Positions 45,925 to 54,954 of a stretch of 64,000 nt of DNA are shown piece after piece. The DNA is from Streptomyces sp. TLI_105. GTDB lineage: Bacteria; Actinomycetota; Actinomycetes; Streptomycetales; Streptomycetaceae. The DNA lies in the NCBI RefSeq assembly GCF_900105415.1, contig NZ_FNSM01000001.1, forward strand, positions 124,001-188,000. The letters run 5' to 3'. How positions within the stretch are numbered: the first letter of the stretch is position 1; each line of letters starts with the position of its first letter. Both the position numbers and the translations under genes were made by a program. The notes beneath the pieces are model-generated. The model was not told the DNA's origin. It made no database searches and worked only from the letters and a program-made list of their open reading frames with translations.

Positions 45925-46126
45925 GGTGCTCGCAAGGACCCGGCAGATCGGCTCGGGAACGCGAAGCCGCCCGGTATGCCGGCTGCGTCGTTCGGGAGCG
46001 GGTGGCAGCAGCGGGGCTGCCCTCTCCCGCAGGTCGTCCGGAACAAGATCAGCACGCCCCCGAACACCCTGCCGACCAAGATCGGCGGGTGCAAGACCCA
46101 CAGCTCGACTCATTCTGAAGCGATCA
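45925..46126 (-). pseudogene. IS5-family transposase N-terminal remnant
   Basis: MSRAVGLAPADLGRQGVRGR then ADLVPDDLRERAAPLLPPAP and HTGRLRVPEP is the N-terminal part of the IS5 group also found at 9896-10583; about 85 bases at the outer end align closely. After about 45960 the similarity is lost. The outer terminus ends at GATCA (46122-46126), touching the stop codon of the next gene. Confidence 0.75.
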
Positions 46127-47035
46127 GAAGGACGAGCGCCAGATCCACGCCAGCGCGGCCCCCGGCGTCACACAGGACAGGAAGGCCGCCGGGCGGGCCA
46201 GTCCGCCGGCCTCCCAGCCCAGGGCTGTCGGCAGGAGGAGGAGCAGACCGAGGAGGAGGATGCCGAGGGCGGGGAGGTGTACGGGCGGGGTGAACCGCCG
46301 TGCTCCACGCGGCATTTCGTACGAGAGCGTCCCCGTCAGGATGGCCCCCGCAAAAATGACCGGGAAGAGGGTGATGATGAGCATTCGGGAGCCGATCACA
46401 CCCGTGCCCCAGCGGCGGCCGTCCTCCAGGACCGGCGAGTCCGGGCGGGGGTCGCCCGGTGCGCAGTAGACGTCGATCCTCGTGCCCGCCTTCGGCGGCT
46501 CGTAGCGGGTGTACATCTTGGGCACGGTCACCTCGCGCGGGCCGCTGTCGTACGGGATACGCAGGACCAAGTCGGTCTCGAAGTACACCGGCTCGTCGGA
46601 GGCGTTGTGCCCGCGGATCGGGCCCCCTGCGAGCCGGGCGACGGTGACGGAATACTGCCCGTACCGGGCCGCTTCCAGGCGCTCGGTCTCCCGCCCGTAC
46701 TCCGGGGACACCATGAACCCGAGGTTGAAGCAGGCCATCGTGGCCAGCGGCACCAGCCAGGCGACCAGCCACACCAGCGCGCGGCCTTTGTCCGGGGGAA
46801 GGCCGGTGTGCTGCGGGGCCCGGAGGGAGGCGGCGATCCAGGCGACGGCGAAGACCACGGTCAGCGCGGCCAGGCCCGTTTCGGTGACCAGCGGCGGGTA
46901 CGGGCCGACGCCCCACAGCACGCAGCCGACCGCCCCCGCGGCGCTGAGCAGCATCCCCCAGCCGGTGAGCGTGGTCCACGCGCTCCGCCGGTACACAGGT
47001 CTCACCCGCGTCGACGCCTTCTCCAACCGCACCAT
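46124..47035 (-). CDS. DUF3592-type membrane protein
   Basis: 303 residues with about five membrane segments: two near the N-terminus (WGMLLSAAGAVGCVLWG, LAALTVVFAVAWIAASL), one at about 85-105, and two or three after a soluble domain (about 115-210, VTVPKMYTRYEPPKAGTRID VY). Domain pattern fits DUF3592 (unknown role). Its TGA stop at 46124-46126 lies inside the GATCA end shared by two IS5 copies, so the original C-terminus may have been replaced. Confidence 0.7.
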   Translation of the reverse strand: MVRLEKASTRVRPVYRRSAWTTLTGWGMLLSAAGAVGCVLWGVGPYPPLVTETGLAALTVVFAVAWIAASLRAPQHTGLPPDKGRALVWLVAWLVPLATMACFNLGFMVSPEYGRETERLEAARYGQYSVTVARLAGGPIRGHNASDEPVYFETDLVLRIPYDSGPREVTVPKMYTRYEPPKAGTRIDVYCAPGDPRPDSPVLEDGRRWGTGVIGSRMLIITLFPVIFAGAILTGTLSYEMPRGARRFTPPVHLPALGILLLGLLLLLPTALGWEAGGLARPAAFLSCVTPGAALAWIWRSSF

Positions 47036-47175
47036 GCCGCCCCCTCTGCGCCCCTCAGCCTAGGGGGTGTCTCGTCCGGCGGATCACGGGCCGAGCCAGG
47101 GCCGGACCGAGGCGAGGGCCGGCCAGTGCCCTAATCGTGTTGACCGCCCCCGGCAGACAGTGCTGGAGTCGGCAC

Positions 47176-47916
47176 GTGGACAGCATCCCCGCCAACCGGC
47201 GGCTCTGGAACCAGATCAGCAGCGCCTACCAGCAGGAGCACGACCCGCAAATCGGCGCCGCACCCCGGTTGTGGGGCATGTACTCCATCCCCGACGCGCA
47301 CCTGCACGCCCTGGGCGACGTCGCCGGCAAGCGCGTCCTCGAACTCGGCTGCGGCGCCGGCCAGTGGTCCAGGGCGCTCGCCGCCGAGGGCGCCACCGTG
47401 GTCGGGCTCGACCTGTCCGAAGCCCAACTCGCCGCAGCGGCCCGCGCGATGGGAACGGCCCGCTACCCGCTGGTGCAAGGCGCCGCCGAACGACTCCCCT
47501 TCGTCGCCGACAGCTTCGACCTGGTGTTCTGCGACTTCGGCGGGCTCAGCTGGGCACCCCCGCACCTGGCCGTCCCGCAGGCCGCACGCGTCTTGCGCCG
47601 AGGCGGACGCCTGGTGTTCAACGTCGCCAGCCCGTGGTTCGAAGCCTGCTACGACGAAGCCGCCAGCCGCGTGACCACGACACTGCAGCAGGACTACTTC
47701 GGGCTGAACACCATCGCCGAAGGCGACGGCGCGACCAGCTATCAGCTCACCTACGGCGACTGGGTCAAGGTCCTGCGCGGCGCGGGTCTCGTCATCGACG
47801 ACCTCATCGAGCCGCGGCCCGAACCCGGAACACCCAACGGCTACAACGAAACCGACCCACCCGACTGGGCACACCGCTGGCCGGCGGAACTGCTCTGGGT
47901 GACCCACAAACCGTAA
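47176..47916 (+). CDS. SAM-dependent class I methyltransferase
   Basis: 246 residues: motif I VLELGCGAGQWSRALA, VVGLDLSEAQ (post-I Asp), ERLPFVADSFDLVFCDFGG and RGGRLVFNVASPW. It is a class I methyltransferase of the UbiE/Methyltransf_11 type, cytoplasmic. The GTG at 47176 has GGAG seven bases upstream and gives a typical VDSIPANRRLWNQIS start. The substrate cannot be told. Confidence 0.86.
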   Translation: MDSIPANRRLWNQISSAYQQEHDPQIGAAPRLWGMYSIPDAHLHALGDVAGKRVLELGCGAGQWSRALAAEGATVVGLDLSEAQLAAAARAMGTARYPLVQGAAERLPFVADSFDLVFCDFGGLSWAPPHLAVPQAARVLRRGGRLVFNVASPWFEACYDEAASRVTTTLQQDYFGLNTIAEGDGATSYQLTYGDWVKVLRGAGLVIDDLIEPRPEPGTPNGYNETDPPDWAHRWPAELLWVTHKP

Positions 47917-47990
47917 GTTGCGCCGCGCCGAGACGTGAAGGCATCCCCTCGCCGAGCAGGCCTGGGTTCTGTCGTCACATGCCAGGCCCA

Positions 47991-48149
47991 CATCAGGAGT
48001 GACGCGGGGGTGACAGCGGCTTCGTAGGACTGGGCAATCTTGTCGTAGTGGGTGGCGATGCCGCGCCATTGCTTCAGGCGGTTGAAGCACCGTTCCACGA
48101 CGTTGCGGTGCTTGTATGCCTCGTGGTCGAAGGCCGGCGGGCGGCCGCC
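47991..48149 (-). pseudogene. IS5-type transposase C-terminal fragment
   Basis: The minus strand reads GRPPAFDHEAYKHRNVVERC, FNRLKQWRGIATHYDKIAQS, YEAAVTPASLLMW, the C-terminal catalytic Glu region of another IS5-like transposase group. The rest of the element is absent. It cuts into the small gene at 48150-48319. Confidence 0.72.
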
Positions 48150-48319
48150 CCGGCTGCCTCGCCGGGCCCGGTCACGGGCCTGGTCGGCCCGCTCGGGGAT
48201 CGTGTGCGGGGCGCCCCGGCGGCGCCCGCGTCGTGGGCGCCGCGGGCCGCGCGGATCACCCGTCGCCGGACGAGCAGCACGGCGGCGGCGAGGGCGTGCA
48301 GTCCGTTGTGTGCGGCCAA
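48150..48319 (-). CDS. Small hypothetical protein, truncated by an IS fragment
   Basis: A TTG start at 48319 with GGAGGA five bases upstream gives LAAHNGLHALAAAVLLVRRR. The frame stays open into the IS fragment to 48074, so the natural C-terminus is lost. An amphipathic or membrane-like N-terminus. It follows the DUF4235 gene on the same strand and may be part of that operon. Function unknown. Confidence 0.45.
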
Positions 48320-48398
48320 GACTTCCTCCCGTGCTGGAGGCTGCAGAGGTGCGGCGGCGCCGGCCCTCGAGGAGGGTCCGGCGCCGCCCTGGGACGGT

Positions 48399-48665
48399 TC
48401 AGTCGGGCCAGGTCCCGGTCAGGCGGCGGACGCCGGTGGCTCCCGCCCGGTCGACGGCCGCCTTGACGACCGCGAAGATCGCGCCTTGCAGGGCAGCGGA
48501 GACAAGGATCTCCCGCCAGGTGCGGCCCTCGTCGGTGGCGTCCGGGGCGTCGTCCTCGTGGCCGATCATCTTCCACGCCTGCTTGAAGGCCGCGCCGGCG
48601 ATCATGCCGCTCGCGGCGCCGAGTGCCAGGCCGACCGGCTTGTAGGCGATCTCGGATGGTTTCAC
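48399..48665 (-). CDS. DUF4235-family membrane protein
   Basis: 88 residues, MKPSEIAYKPVGLALGAASG with two hydrophobic segments (7-25 and 53-72) and DEGRTWREILVSAALQGAIF between. Pattern matches DUF4235, a small actinobacterial membrane protein of unknown role. It overlaps the DUF3618 gene by 4 bases. Confidence 0.85.
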   Translation of the reverse strand: MKPSEIAYKPVGLALGAASGMIAGAAFKQAWKMIGHEDDAPDATDEGRTWREILVSAALQGAIFAVVKAAVDRAGATGVRRLTGTWPD

Positions 48666-49129
48666 CGTCGCCTCCGGCTGCGACGCAGGAGCAGGAGGAC
48701 GACGAACGCGGCGGCCGCGGCGAGCAGGGGGGTGCGCTTGCCCTTGGCCATGGTCACGGCGGACCCGGCCTTTTCACGGACCGGCTCCGGGGTCCTCTCG
48801 GCGGCGAGGTGCCCGGCGCGGGTCGCGGTCTCGCGGACCTGCGCCGCGGCATGGGCCGCCTTGTCCAGGACCGGGTCCGGGGTCTTGTCCTTGACCAGCT
48901 GGGCGGCGTGCGCCGTCTTGTCCCGGATCCGGTCGGTGACGACGACGGCCTTCTCGGCGGCTTGCTCCTTGAACTCGGCCGCCTTCTCCTTGGCCTGCGC
49001 CTTGACGTCGGCCTTGGCCGCCAGCGCCTCCACGGTCATGCCGAGCTCATCACGGGTGTGCTCGACCTGTTCGCGCAGTTCCTCGGGAGTGGGCGCGGCT
49101 TCCCTGTCGCCCTTGGAGGGAGTGCTCAT
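48662..49129 (-). CDS. DUF3618-family protein
   Basis: 155 residues. An N-terminal PEELREQVEHTRDELGMTVE (DUF3618), long charged helix with AKEKAAEFKEQAAEKA repeats, and one C-terminal membrane segment (LLAAAAAFVVLLLL) followed by Arg. Likely a membrane-anchored helical protein facing the cytoplasm. Overlaps both neighbours by 4 bases. Confidence 0.88.
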   Translation of the reverse strand: MSTPSKGDREAAPTPEELREQVEHTRDELGMTVEALAAKADVKAQAKEKAAEFKEQAAEKAVVVTDRIRDKTAHAAQLVKDKTPDPVLDKAAHAAAQVRETATRAGHLAAERTPEPVREKAGSAVTMAKGKRTPLLAAAAAFVVLLLLRRSRRRR

Positions 49130-49539
49130 CGGTGTGCTGCCTCCTTGATCTCGGCCATGTCGGCCTTGACGCTGTCGATGGTCTGCTCCGGCACGGGGGC
49201 ACCGGCCTTGGCGATCTGCTTCTTCCCCGCAGTGGCCATCACCGCCGCGACGGTCGCCAGCAGGGCGGCGATGACCAGGGCCGAAGCCCATACCGGGAGG
49301 AGCAGGGCGAGGGCTGCGATCAGGGCGCCGACCAGAGCCTGCGCGGCCAGGAAGCCGACCAGGCCGGCTCCGCCGAACAGGCCGCCGCCCACGCCGAAGC
49401 GCCTGCCCTTCCGGGTCATCTCCGCCCGGGCCAGCTGTATCTCCTCACGGACCAGTTCCGAGATCTGCTGTGACGCTCGGAAGACGAGGTCACCCGCTGA
49501 TTCCTCGGTGTGGTCCGGGTGCCGTCCGACGGTGCTCAT
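49126..49539 (-). CDS. Phage-holin-like (Holin-X/DUF1469) membrane protein
   Basis: 137 residues. DLVFRASQQISELVREEIQL precedes two strong hydrophobic segments (about 55-100). The family is called phage holin superfamily III or Holin-X but in Streptomyces these are chromosomal envelope proteins. ATG at 49539. First gene of the three- or four-gene operon down to 48150. Confidence 0.85.
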   Translation of the reverse strand: MSTVGRHPDHTEESAGDLVFRASQQISELVREEIQLARAEMTRKGRRFGVGGGLFGGAGLVGFLAAQALVGALIAALALLLPVWASALVIAALLATVAAVMATAGKKQIAKAGAPVPEQTIDSVKADMAEIKEAAHR

Positions 49540-49766
49540 CCACTCTTCACCCTCTCCGTGTACGTGCCCGTCACGTGCCGCGGTGGCCGCACCACGGCCG
49601 CCATTCGTGTCACTTCCGCGGTACCACGCCGATCGGCGGCCCGAATCCGAACCGGTGGCGTCCGGCCGAGACGTGCGTTCCGCTGTCACGGCGCGCCTAC
49701 CCCGCAAGCGGACGTTCACCCGGCCGGGAATGCCGGCCGCTCCCCCGCAGGCGTCCCACGCGCCGT

Positions 49767-50807
49767 TCACCCCAGACGACGGCGGTCCTCATCGCTCCAC
49801 TTCCGGGTGTCCCGGGGTTCCACATAGGGCTCCTCGTCCTCCGGATGCCCGCCGGCGACCGCGCGCTGGCGGGACATCTCGGCGTCGAACTCCAGGCCGA
49901 GGAGGATGGCCAGGTTGGTGATCCACAGCCAGACCAGGAAGATGATCACGCCGGCGAGGGCACCGTAGGTCTTGTTGTACGAGCCGAAGTTCGCGACGTA
50001 GAACGCGAAGCCGGCGGAGGCGACCATCCAGATCACCAGCGCCAGGAAGCTGCCGGGGGTGACCCACTTGAAACCACGGCCCTTCGCGTTGGGAGCCGCC
50101 CAGTACAGGATCGCGATCATGATCGTCACGAGCAGGACCAGGACCGGCCACTTCGCGATCGACCACACCGTCAGCGCGCTGTCACCGATGCCGAGGGCGG
50201 CACCTGCCTGGCGGGCCAGGCCACCCGTGAAGACGACGATCAGGGCGCTGACGACGGCCAGGATCATCAAGGTGACGGTCAGTGCCAGCCGCAGCGGCAG
50301 GACCTTCCACACCGGCCGGCCCTCGGGCATGTCGTAGACGGCGTTCGAGGTGCGGATGAACGCGGCGACGTATCCGGAGGCCGACCAGACCGCCACGGCC
50401 AGACCCACGACGGCCAGGAGCGAGCCGATGCCCGCGTTGCCCTGGAGTTGCTGGACCGCGTTGCCGATCACGTCGCGGGCCGAGCCGGGTGTGAGCTTCT
50501 GGAGGTTGTCCAGGACCTGCTTGGTCGCCGACTCGCCCGCGACGCCGAGCAGCGACACGAGCACCAGGAGAGCCGGGAAGAGGGCCAGCACGCCGTAGTA
50601 GGTCAGCGCGGCGGCCCGGTCGGTGAGCTCGTCGTCCTTGAACTCCTTCAGCGTGCCGCGCAGGACCGCCTTCCACGACCGCTTCGGCATCTCCGAGAGT
50701 CGGTCCGGAGCCCGCTCCTCGACCTGCTCGTCGGGACCCACGCTCGCGGGCCCGCCCGTGGTGGGCTCGCGGTCGTCACCATGCTCTGATTTCGGCGTAC
50801 GTGTCAT
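49767..50807 (-). CDS. YihY/virulence factor BrkB family membrane protein (copy 1)
   Basis: About 346 residues. DRAAALTYYGVLALFPALLV is the family hallmark, with six membrane segments and IIFLVWLWITNLAILLGLEF near the end. Soluble acidic tails at both ends. Role in bacteria is unproven (an RNase BN assignment has been withdrawn). ATG 50807 used; a GTG at 50828 is also possible. One of three paralogues in 8 kb. Confidence 0.88.
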   Translation of the reverse strand: MTRTPKSEHGDDREPTTGGPASVGPDEQVEERAPDRLSEMPKRSWKAVLRGTLKEFKDDELTDRAAALTYYGVLALFPALLVLVSLLGVAGESATKQVLDNLQKLTPGSARDVIGNAVQQLQGNAGIGSLLAVVGLAVAVWSASGYVAAFIRTSNAVYDMPEGRPVWKVLPLRLALTVTLMILAVVSALIVVFTGGLARQAGAALGIGDSALTVWSIAKWPVLVLLVTIMIAILYWAAPNAKGRGFKWVTPGSFLALVIWMVASAGFAFYVANFGSYNKTYGALAGVIIFLVWLWITNLAILLGLEFDAEMSRQRAVAGGHPEDEEPYVEPRDTRKWSDEDRRRLG

Positions 50808-50927
50808 GACCGACGGCTTTCCACTCACGCCACTCCCATGCGCCGCCTCCCGGGACCGGTCGACCGCGGGCCCGTGCGGCGGGCGGGCCGTCAGGGGCGG
50901 GCCGGACGCCCGGTGGCCGGCCCCGTG

Positions 50928-51734
50928 TCATCGGGAGCCGGGCCGGCCCACCGGCTCCGGGGAGTCCGTCACGATCTCGGGCTCCAGGCCCTCGGCGGGG
51001 GTGGTGCGGGAGCGGCCGATGTCGCCGCGCCACGCTTCGAAGGCGAGCGTGGTCGCGGTCACCACCGCCAGTCCCAGCAGCCAGCCCCCGACCACGTCGC
51101 TCACCCAGTGCACCCCGAGCGCGACCCGCGTGTAGCTCACGCCGAGCACCGCCACAGTCGCCAGGACCCACGGCAGCGGCCGCCAGGCACGCGGGACCAG
51201 GGGGAGCAGGACCAGCAGCAGGACGGCACAGGAGGTGGTGGCCGTCATGGCGTGCCCGGAGGGGAAGGAGAAGCCGGGCGCGTGGGCGACGGGATCCGGC
51301 AGGTGCGGCCGGGCACGCTCGACCACGTTCTTGACCAGCAGCCCCACCAGCCCGCCGGTCGTCGCGGTGACGGCCGCCCAGGCGGCGAGACGGAACGCCC
51401 GCCGCCACAGGAGCCACACCACCGCACCGGCCACCAGGAGCCGCATGGTCAGCGGCCCCCACACGACGTGCGTGAGGAAGTCGAGCACCCGTACCCAGGC
51501 CGGACTGCCGAGTGCGGAACGGTGCAGCCGCTCGGCCACGCCCTGGTCGAGACGGTGCAGCGGGGCCCAGTGCGACTCCACCAGCACCAGGGCGAGGGAG
51601 AACGGGACGGCCGCCAGGGCGGTGAGGGCCGCGCCCGCCACCAATCGCGCGCCGAACCGCGTGTCGGGCCCGCCGTGGCCGGGCACGAGCCGTCCGAGAC
51701 GGCGCCGCCAGGTCCGGGGGGAACGCTCGGTCAT
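50928..51734 (-). CDS. PAP2-family membrane phosphatase
   Basis: 268 residues, six membrane segments. The lipid phosphatase signature is complete: KNVVERARP, SFPSGHAMT and RVALGVHWVSDVVGG. It would dephosphorylate phosphatidic acid or an isoprenoid diphosphate at the outer membrane face. It sits between two YihY genes on one strand, 48 bases from the next. Confidence 0.9.
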   Translation of the reverse strand: MTERSPRTWRRRLGRLVPGHGGPDTRFGARLVAGAALTALAAVPFSLALVLVESHWAPLHRLDQGVAERLHRSALGSPAWVRVLDFLTHVVWGPLTMRLLVAGAVVWLLWRRAFRLAAWAAVTATTGGLVGLLVKNVVERARPHLPDPVAHAPGFSFPSGHAMTATTSCAVLLLVLLPLVPRAWRPLPWVLATVAVLGVSYTRVALGVHWVSDVVGGWLLGLAVVTATTLAFEAWRGDIGRSRTTPAEGLEPEIVTDSPEPVGRPGSR

Positions 51735-51782
51735 GGTCGGTACGGTTCCTTTCCGTCGGAGAGGTCGGGAGGGCCGGTCGGC

Positions 51783-52760
51783 TCAGACCCCGGGGTCCTC
51801 GGTGATCGGTGTCGCCACCCCCGCCCGTACGGCCTCCAGCTGGGCGGCGAAGGAAAGGCCCAGGAACAGCGCGAGCGAGGTGAGGTACGACCACAACAGC
51901 AGCGCCATGAACGCGCTCAGCGGCCCGTACACGGTGGTGAAGGAGCCTCCGGAGCCGACGTACAGGCTCAATGCCCACGTCGCGCCCAGCCACAGCAGCA
52001 GATGGACGGTGGCACCGAAGGCGAGCCAGGTGTAGCCCGGTTGGGCGCGCCGGGGCGAGCGGCGGAAGACGGCACTGGTGGCGATCACCGCCAACAGGAT
52101 CCCCACGGGCCAGCGCAGCACGTCCCACGCGCGGGAGGTGGCCGGCTCCAGGTGATAGACCTCGATCAGGGCCCGGTTCAGGTCGGATCCGAGGACGGTG
52201 ACGCAGAAGCTCAGTCCGAGGGGCACCCCGGCCAGCACCGCCATCACCAGCCCACGGGCGTACTTGTGGAGGAACGGCCGGTCGCGCTCCACGCCGTATA
52301 TGCGGTTCGCGCCGCGCTCCACCTGGCACATGCCCGTGGTGACGTTCGCGACGGAGAACAGCAGGCCGAGCCAGAGGGCCGCCGCGCCCCCCTCCCCTGC
52401 GTGCCGCCGGCTCTCCCGCAGGGCGTCGTCCACCACGTCCTGGCTCGGGCCGCTGATCCGGCGGATCGTCAGCTCGGCGATCCGCCCGATGTCCTCGGTG
52501 TGCAGCACTCCGGACAGCCCGATGACGGCGATGGCCAGCGGAAGGATCGCCAGGACGGTCTGCAGGGCGAGGGCCCGGGAGTGGCTGAACCCGTCGGCGT
52601 AGCGGAACCGTACGAAGGAGTCCCGCACGAGGGCCCAGCCTCCGTAGTGGCGGAGCGCGGCCCAGGCCTCCTCGCCCGACAGGACGTCCCCCCGCAGACG
52701 CAGTTCGGCCTCCACGGCCTCGACCTCACTGCGCTGCGGTACGCGCGTCGCGGTGCCCAT
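51783..52760 (-). CDS. YihY/virulence factor BrkB family membrane protein (copy 2)
   Basis: 325 residues. Motifs FSHSRALALQTVLAILPLAI and LLLWSYLTSLALFLGLSFAA fit the family but with less typical N-terminus than copies 1 and 3. Six membrane segments. Its start overlaps the 3' end of the PAP2-kinase gene by 35 bases in another frame. Confidence 0.85.
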   Translation of the reverse strand: MGTATRVPQRSEVEAVEAELRLRGDVLSGEEAWAALRHYGGWALVRDSFVRFRYADGFSHSRALALQTVLAILPLAIAVIGLSGVLHTEDIGRIAELTIRRISGPSQDVVDDALRESRRHAGEGGAAALWLGLLFSVANVTTGMCQVERGANRIYGVERDRPFLHKYARGLVMAVLAGVPLGLSFCVTVLGSDLNRALIEVYHLEPATSRAWDVLRWPVGILLAVIATSAVFRRSPRRAQPGYTWLAFGATVHLLLWLGATWALSLYVGSGGSFTTVYGPLSAFMALLLWSYLTSLALFLGLSFAAQLEAVRAGVATPITEDPGV

Positions 52761-54636
52761 GGACCCCTCCTTCCCCTCCGGCCCGCGCCGGGACGTCTGC
52801 CCCCGTCGGGGTGGCTGCCTGGGCCGGGGCGTCTGCTCTCGCCGGAGCGTCTGCCCGCGCCGGAACGTCTGCTCCCACCGGAGCGCCTGCCCGTGTCGGA
52901 GCGTCTGCGCCCGCCGGAACGTCTGCCCGCGCCGGAGCGTCTGCTCCCGCCGGGGCGCCTGCCCGTGTCGGGATGCCTGCTCCCGCCGGAGCGTCTGCCC
53001 GCGCCGGGGCCGGCAAGCACACCCGCAGCGCCCCCGGCTCGACCTCCGCGGTCAGCCGGGTGCCCGCGGGGAAGACGTCACCGTCGAGCTCGCGCGGCTG
53101 GGGCCGGGCGAAGCGGAGGTCGATCCGGGTCGCGCCGAAGTACTCCAGTGCGCCGTGCGCGAGGGTCCGTTCCCCCGCGCCGGACGCACGCTGCCGCCGT
53201 CCGCCCGGTACGCGCGAGGCGAGGTACCCGGCGGCGGCGAGCCAGCCGGTCACCCCGCGCGGGTCGAGCAGGACGACCTCCAGCCTGCCGCTGTCCGGCC
53301 GGGCCTCCGGCAGCAGCGGCAGCCCGCCCTGAAGGGTCCCGACGTTGCCGATGACGACCATGCGGGCCCGCCGCTCCAACGGGGCGCCCCCGTCCAGCCG
53401 GATCGACAGCCGCATCCGGGCGTCCCCCAGATGCCGTACGGCCGAAACCACGTACGCGGCCCAGCCCAGGCTCTCCTTGAGCCGCGCCGAGGCGTCCCGG
53501 ACCATGGCGGCGTCGAACCCGGCGCCCGCCATGACCGCGAACCGGGTCGGCGCGATCCCGTCGCCCCGTATCCGTCCCACGTCGAGCCCGACGGCCTGTC
53601 CGCGGAGGGCCTCCCGCAGGGCGGCCACGGGCTCGGTCGGCAGCCGCAGGTTACGGGCGAGGAGGTTCCCGGTGCCGCAGGGGACGATCGCCAGGGAGAT
53701 CCCGGTCCCGGCCACCACGTCCGCGCAGGCGCGCACGGTGCCGTCCCCGCCGCAGACGACGACCAGATCGGTGTCGGTCCCGCCGAGGCACGAGGCCAGG
53801 GCACCGGACGGATCCCCGGCCGTCGTCTCCGTCCACCGCTGCTCCGTGTAACCGTGGTCGCACAGCACGGCCCGTACCCTGGCGGCGGTCCCGTCGCCGC
53901 ACGCGCGCGGGTGGCGCACCACCACGGCCCGCCGCGCGCGGGGGGCGGCCGGGCCCGGGGCGGGCGTTGCCGCCTCCTCCCGGGGGCGCGGCAGGAGGGC
54001 GGCCGCCACGAGGGCCAGCGTGCAGGCGCCGTTCAGCAGTCCCGCCACCACGTCGGAGGTGTGGTGCATGCCGCGGTACGCCCGGGAGACCGCCACGAAC
54101 AGCGGGATCACGAGGAGCAGCCCCACCACGAGGTGTCGCCGAGCGCCGTGCAGGCGCCGGGACGCGAGGACGGCCAGTCCCCCGAAGAGGGCGACGGAGG
54201 CCCCGACGTGGCCGGAGGGGAAGCTGGACGTCGGCGGCGCCGGGTCCAGGTGGGGCACGTCGGGGCGTTCGCGGTTCACGACGAGGGTGACGAGCAGGAA
54301 GACGGCGGACTGCGCGGCCACCGCCACGGCGAGGAACGCCGCCTCCCGCCATCGGGGCACGTGGGGCACCAGGAGCAGGGCGGCCGTGCACAGGAGGGTG
54401 AGGGCGATCACGCTCTCCGTGCCGGCCAGCAGGGACGCCCCGTCGGTGAACGCGGTGGCGAAGGCGGTGCGATGAGCGGCGAGGGCACGGTTGACGCCGT
54501 CCTCCGCCGACAGCGGCCAGCGGTGTGCGAGGGGGCCGGTCACCAGCAGTCCCAGCGCGGCGACCACGGCCGCCTGCACGGGCAGCAGCAGGAGCAGCCG
54601 GCCCGGCCCGGCTCCCGCCTCGTGTGAGTTCGTCAT
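52726..54636 (-). CDS. PAP2 phosphatase-diacylglycerol kinase fusion with hexapeptide-repeat tail
   Basis: 636 residues. N-terminal PAP2 domain (about 20-210: VVNRERPDVP, FPSGHVGAS, RAYRGMHHTSDVVAGLLNG), then a DAGK catalytic domain (about 235-540: VVVCGGDGTVRACADVV, PCGTGNLLARNL, GAGFDAAMVRDASARL). The last about 85 residues are hexapeptide units such as PARADA/PAGADA. Such fusions phosphorylate and dephosphorylate membrane lipids. ATG at 54636 has no clear ribosome site. Confidence 0.86.
   Translation of the reverse strand: MTNSHEAGAGPGRLLLLLPVQAAVVAALGLLVTGPLAHRWPLSAEDGVNRALAAHRTAFATAFTDGASLLAGTESVIALTLLCTAALLLVPHVPRWREAAFLAVAVAAQSAVFLLVTLVVNRERPDVPHLDPAPPTSSFPSGHVGASVALFGGLAVLASRRLHGARRHLVVGLLLVIPLFVAVSRAYRGMHHTSDVVAGLLNGACTLALVAAALLPRPREEAATPAPGPAAPRARRAVVVRHPRACGDGTAARVRAVLCDHGYTEQRWTETTAGDPSGALASCLGGTDTDLVVVCGGDGTVRACADVVAGTGISLAIVPCGTGNLLARNLRLPTEPVAALREALRGQAVGLDVGRIRGDGIAPTRFAVMAGAGFDAAMVRDASARLKESLGWAAYVVSAVRHLGDARMRLSIRLDGGAPLERRARMVVIGNVGTLQGGLPLLPEARPDSGRLEVVLLDPRGVTGWLAAAGYLASRVPGGRRQRASGAGERTLAHGALEYFGATRIDLRFARPQPRELDGDVFPAGTRLTAEVEPGALRVCLPAPARADAPAGAGIPTRAGAPAGADAPARADVPAGADAPTRAGAPVGADVPARADAPARADAPAQAATPTGADVPARAGGEGGVHGHRDARTAAQ
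52791..53012 (-). repeat. 18-base tandem repeat encoding hexapeptides
   Basis: About twelve imperfect 18-base units encode PARADA, PAGADA, PTRAGA and similar at the C-terminus of the PAP2-kinase fusion. The repeat is in frame and ends about 30 bases before the overlap with the next gene. Confidence 0.8.
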
Positions 54637-54723
54637 TGAGGCCGTGTTACCTGCCGGGCGTGGGTCATGCGCCCGCGGGGCCGTTCCGACCGTGACCGGG
54701 GCCTCAGCCAATCGTGGACGAGG

Positions 54724-54855
54724 TCACGGCCGCAGCCGTTCCCACCCGATGCCCGACCACCGCAGCCGTTCCCACCCGATGTCCGACCACCGCAGCCGCT
54801 CCCACCCGATGTCCGACCGTCACAGCCGCTCCCACCCACTGTCCGACCGTCACAG
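54724..54855. repeat. 30-base minisatellite
   Basis: Four and a half tandem copies of a 30-base unit beginning near CACCGCAGCCG, 1-4 differences between units, about 90 bases upstream of the PAP2-kinase start. No spacers, so not CRISPR. Not clearly coding. Confidence 0.75.
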
Positions 54856-54954
54856 CTGCTCCCTCTCGACGTCCGTCAGATCGACCACGTCCCTCGACGT
54901 CCCTGTCACGAGGCGGCCACACGACCGGTCGGGCGGGTCCTGCTCGGCCCGACC

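Noticed and set aside
52791..53012. CRISPR-like or intergenic repeat
   Set aside because: 18-base units are contiguous and keep the reading frame of the kinase fusion, so it is a coding repeat.
54724..54855. CRISPR array
   Set aside because: The units are directly tandem with no spacers and no cas genes are present.
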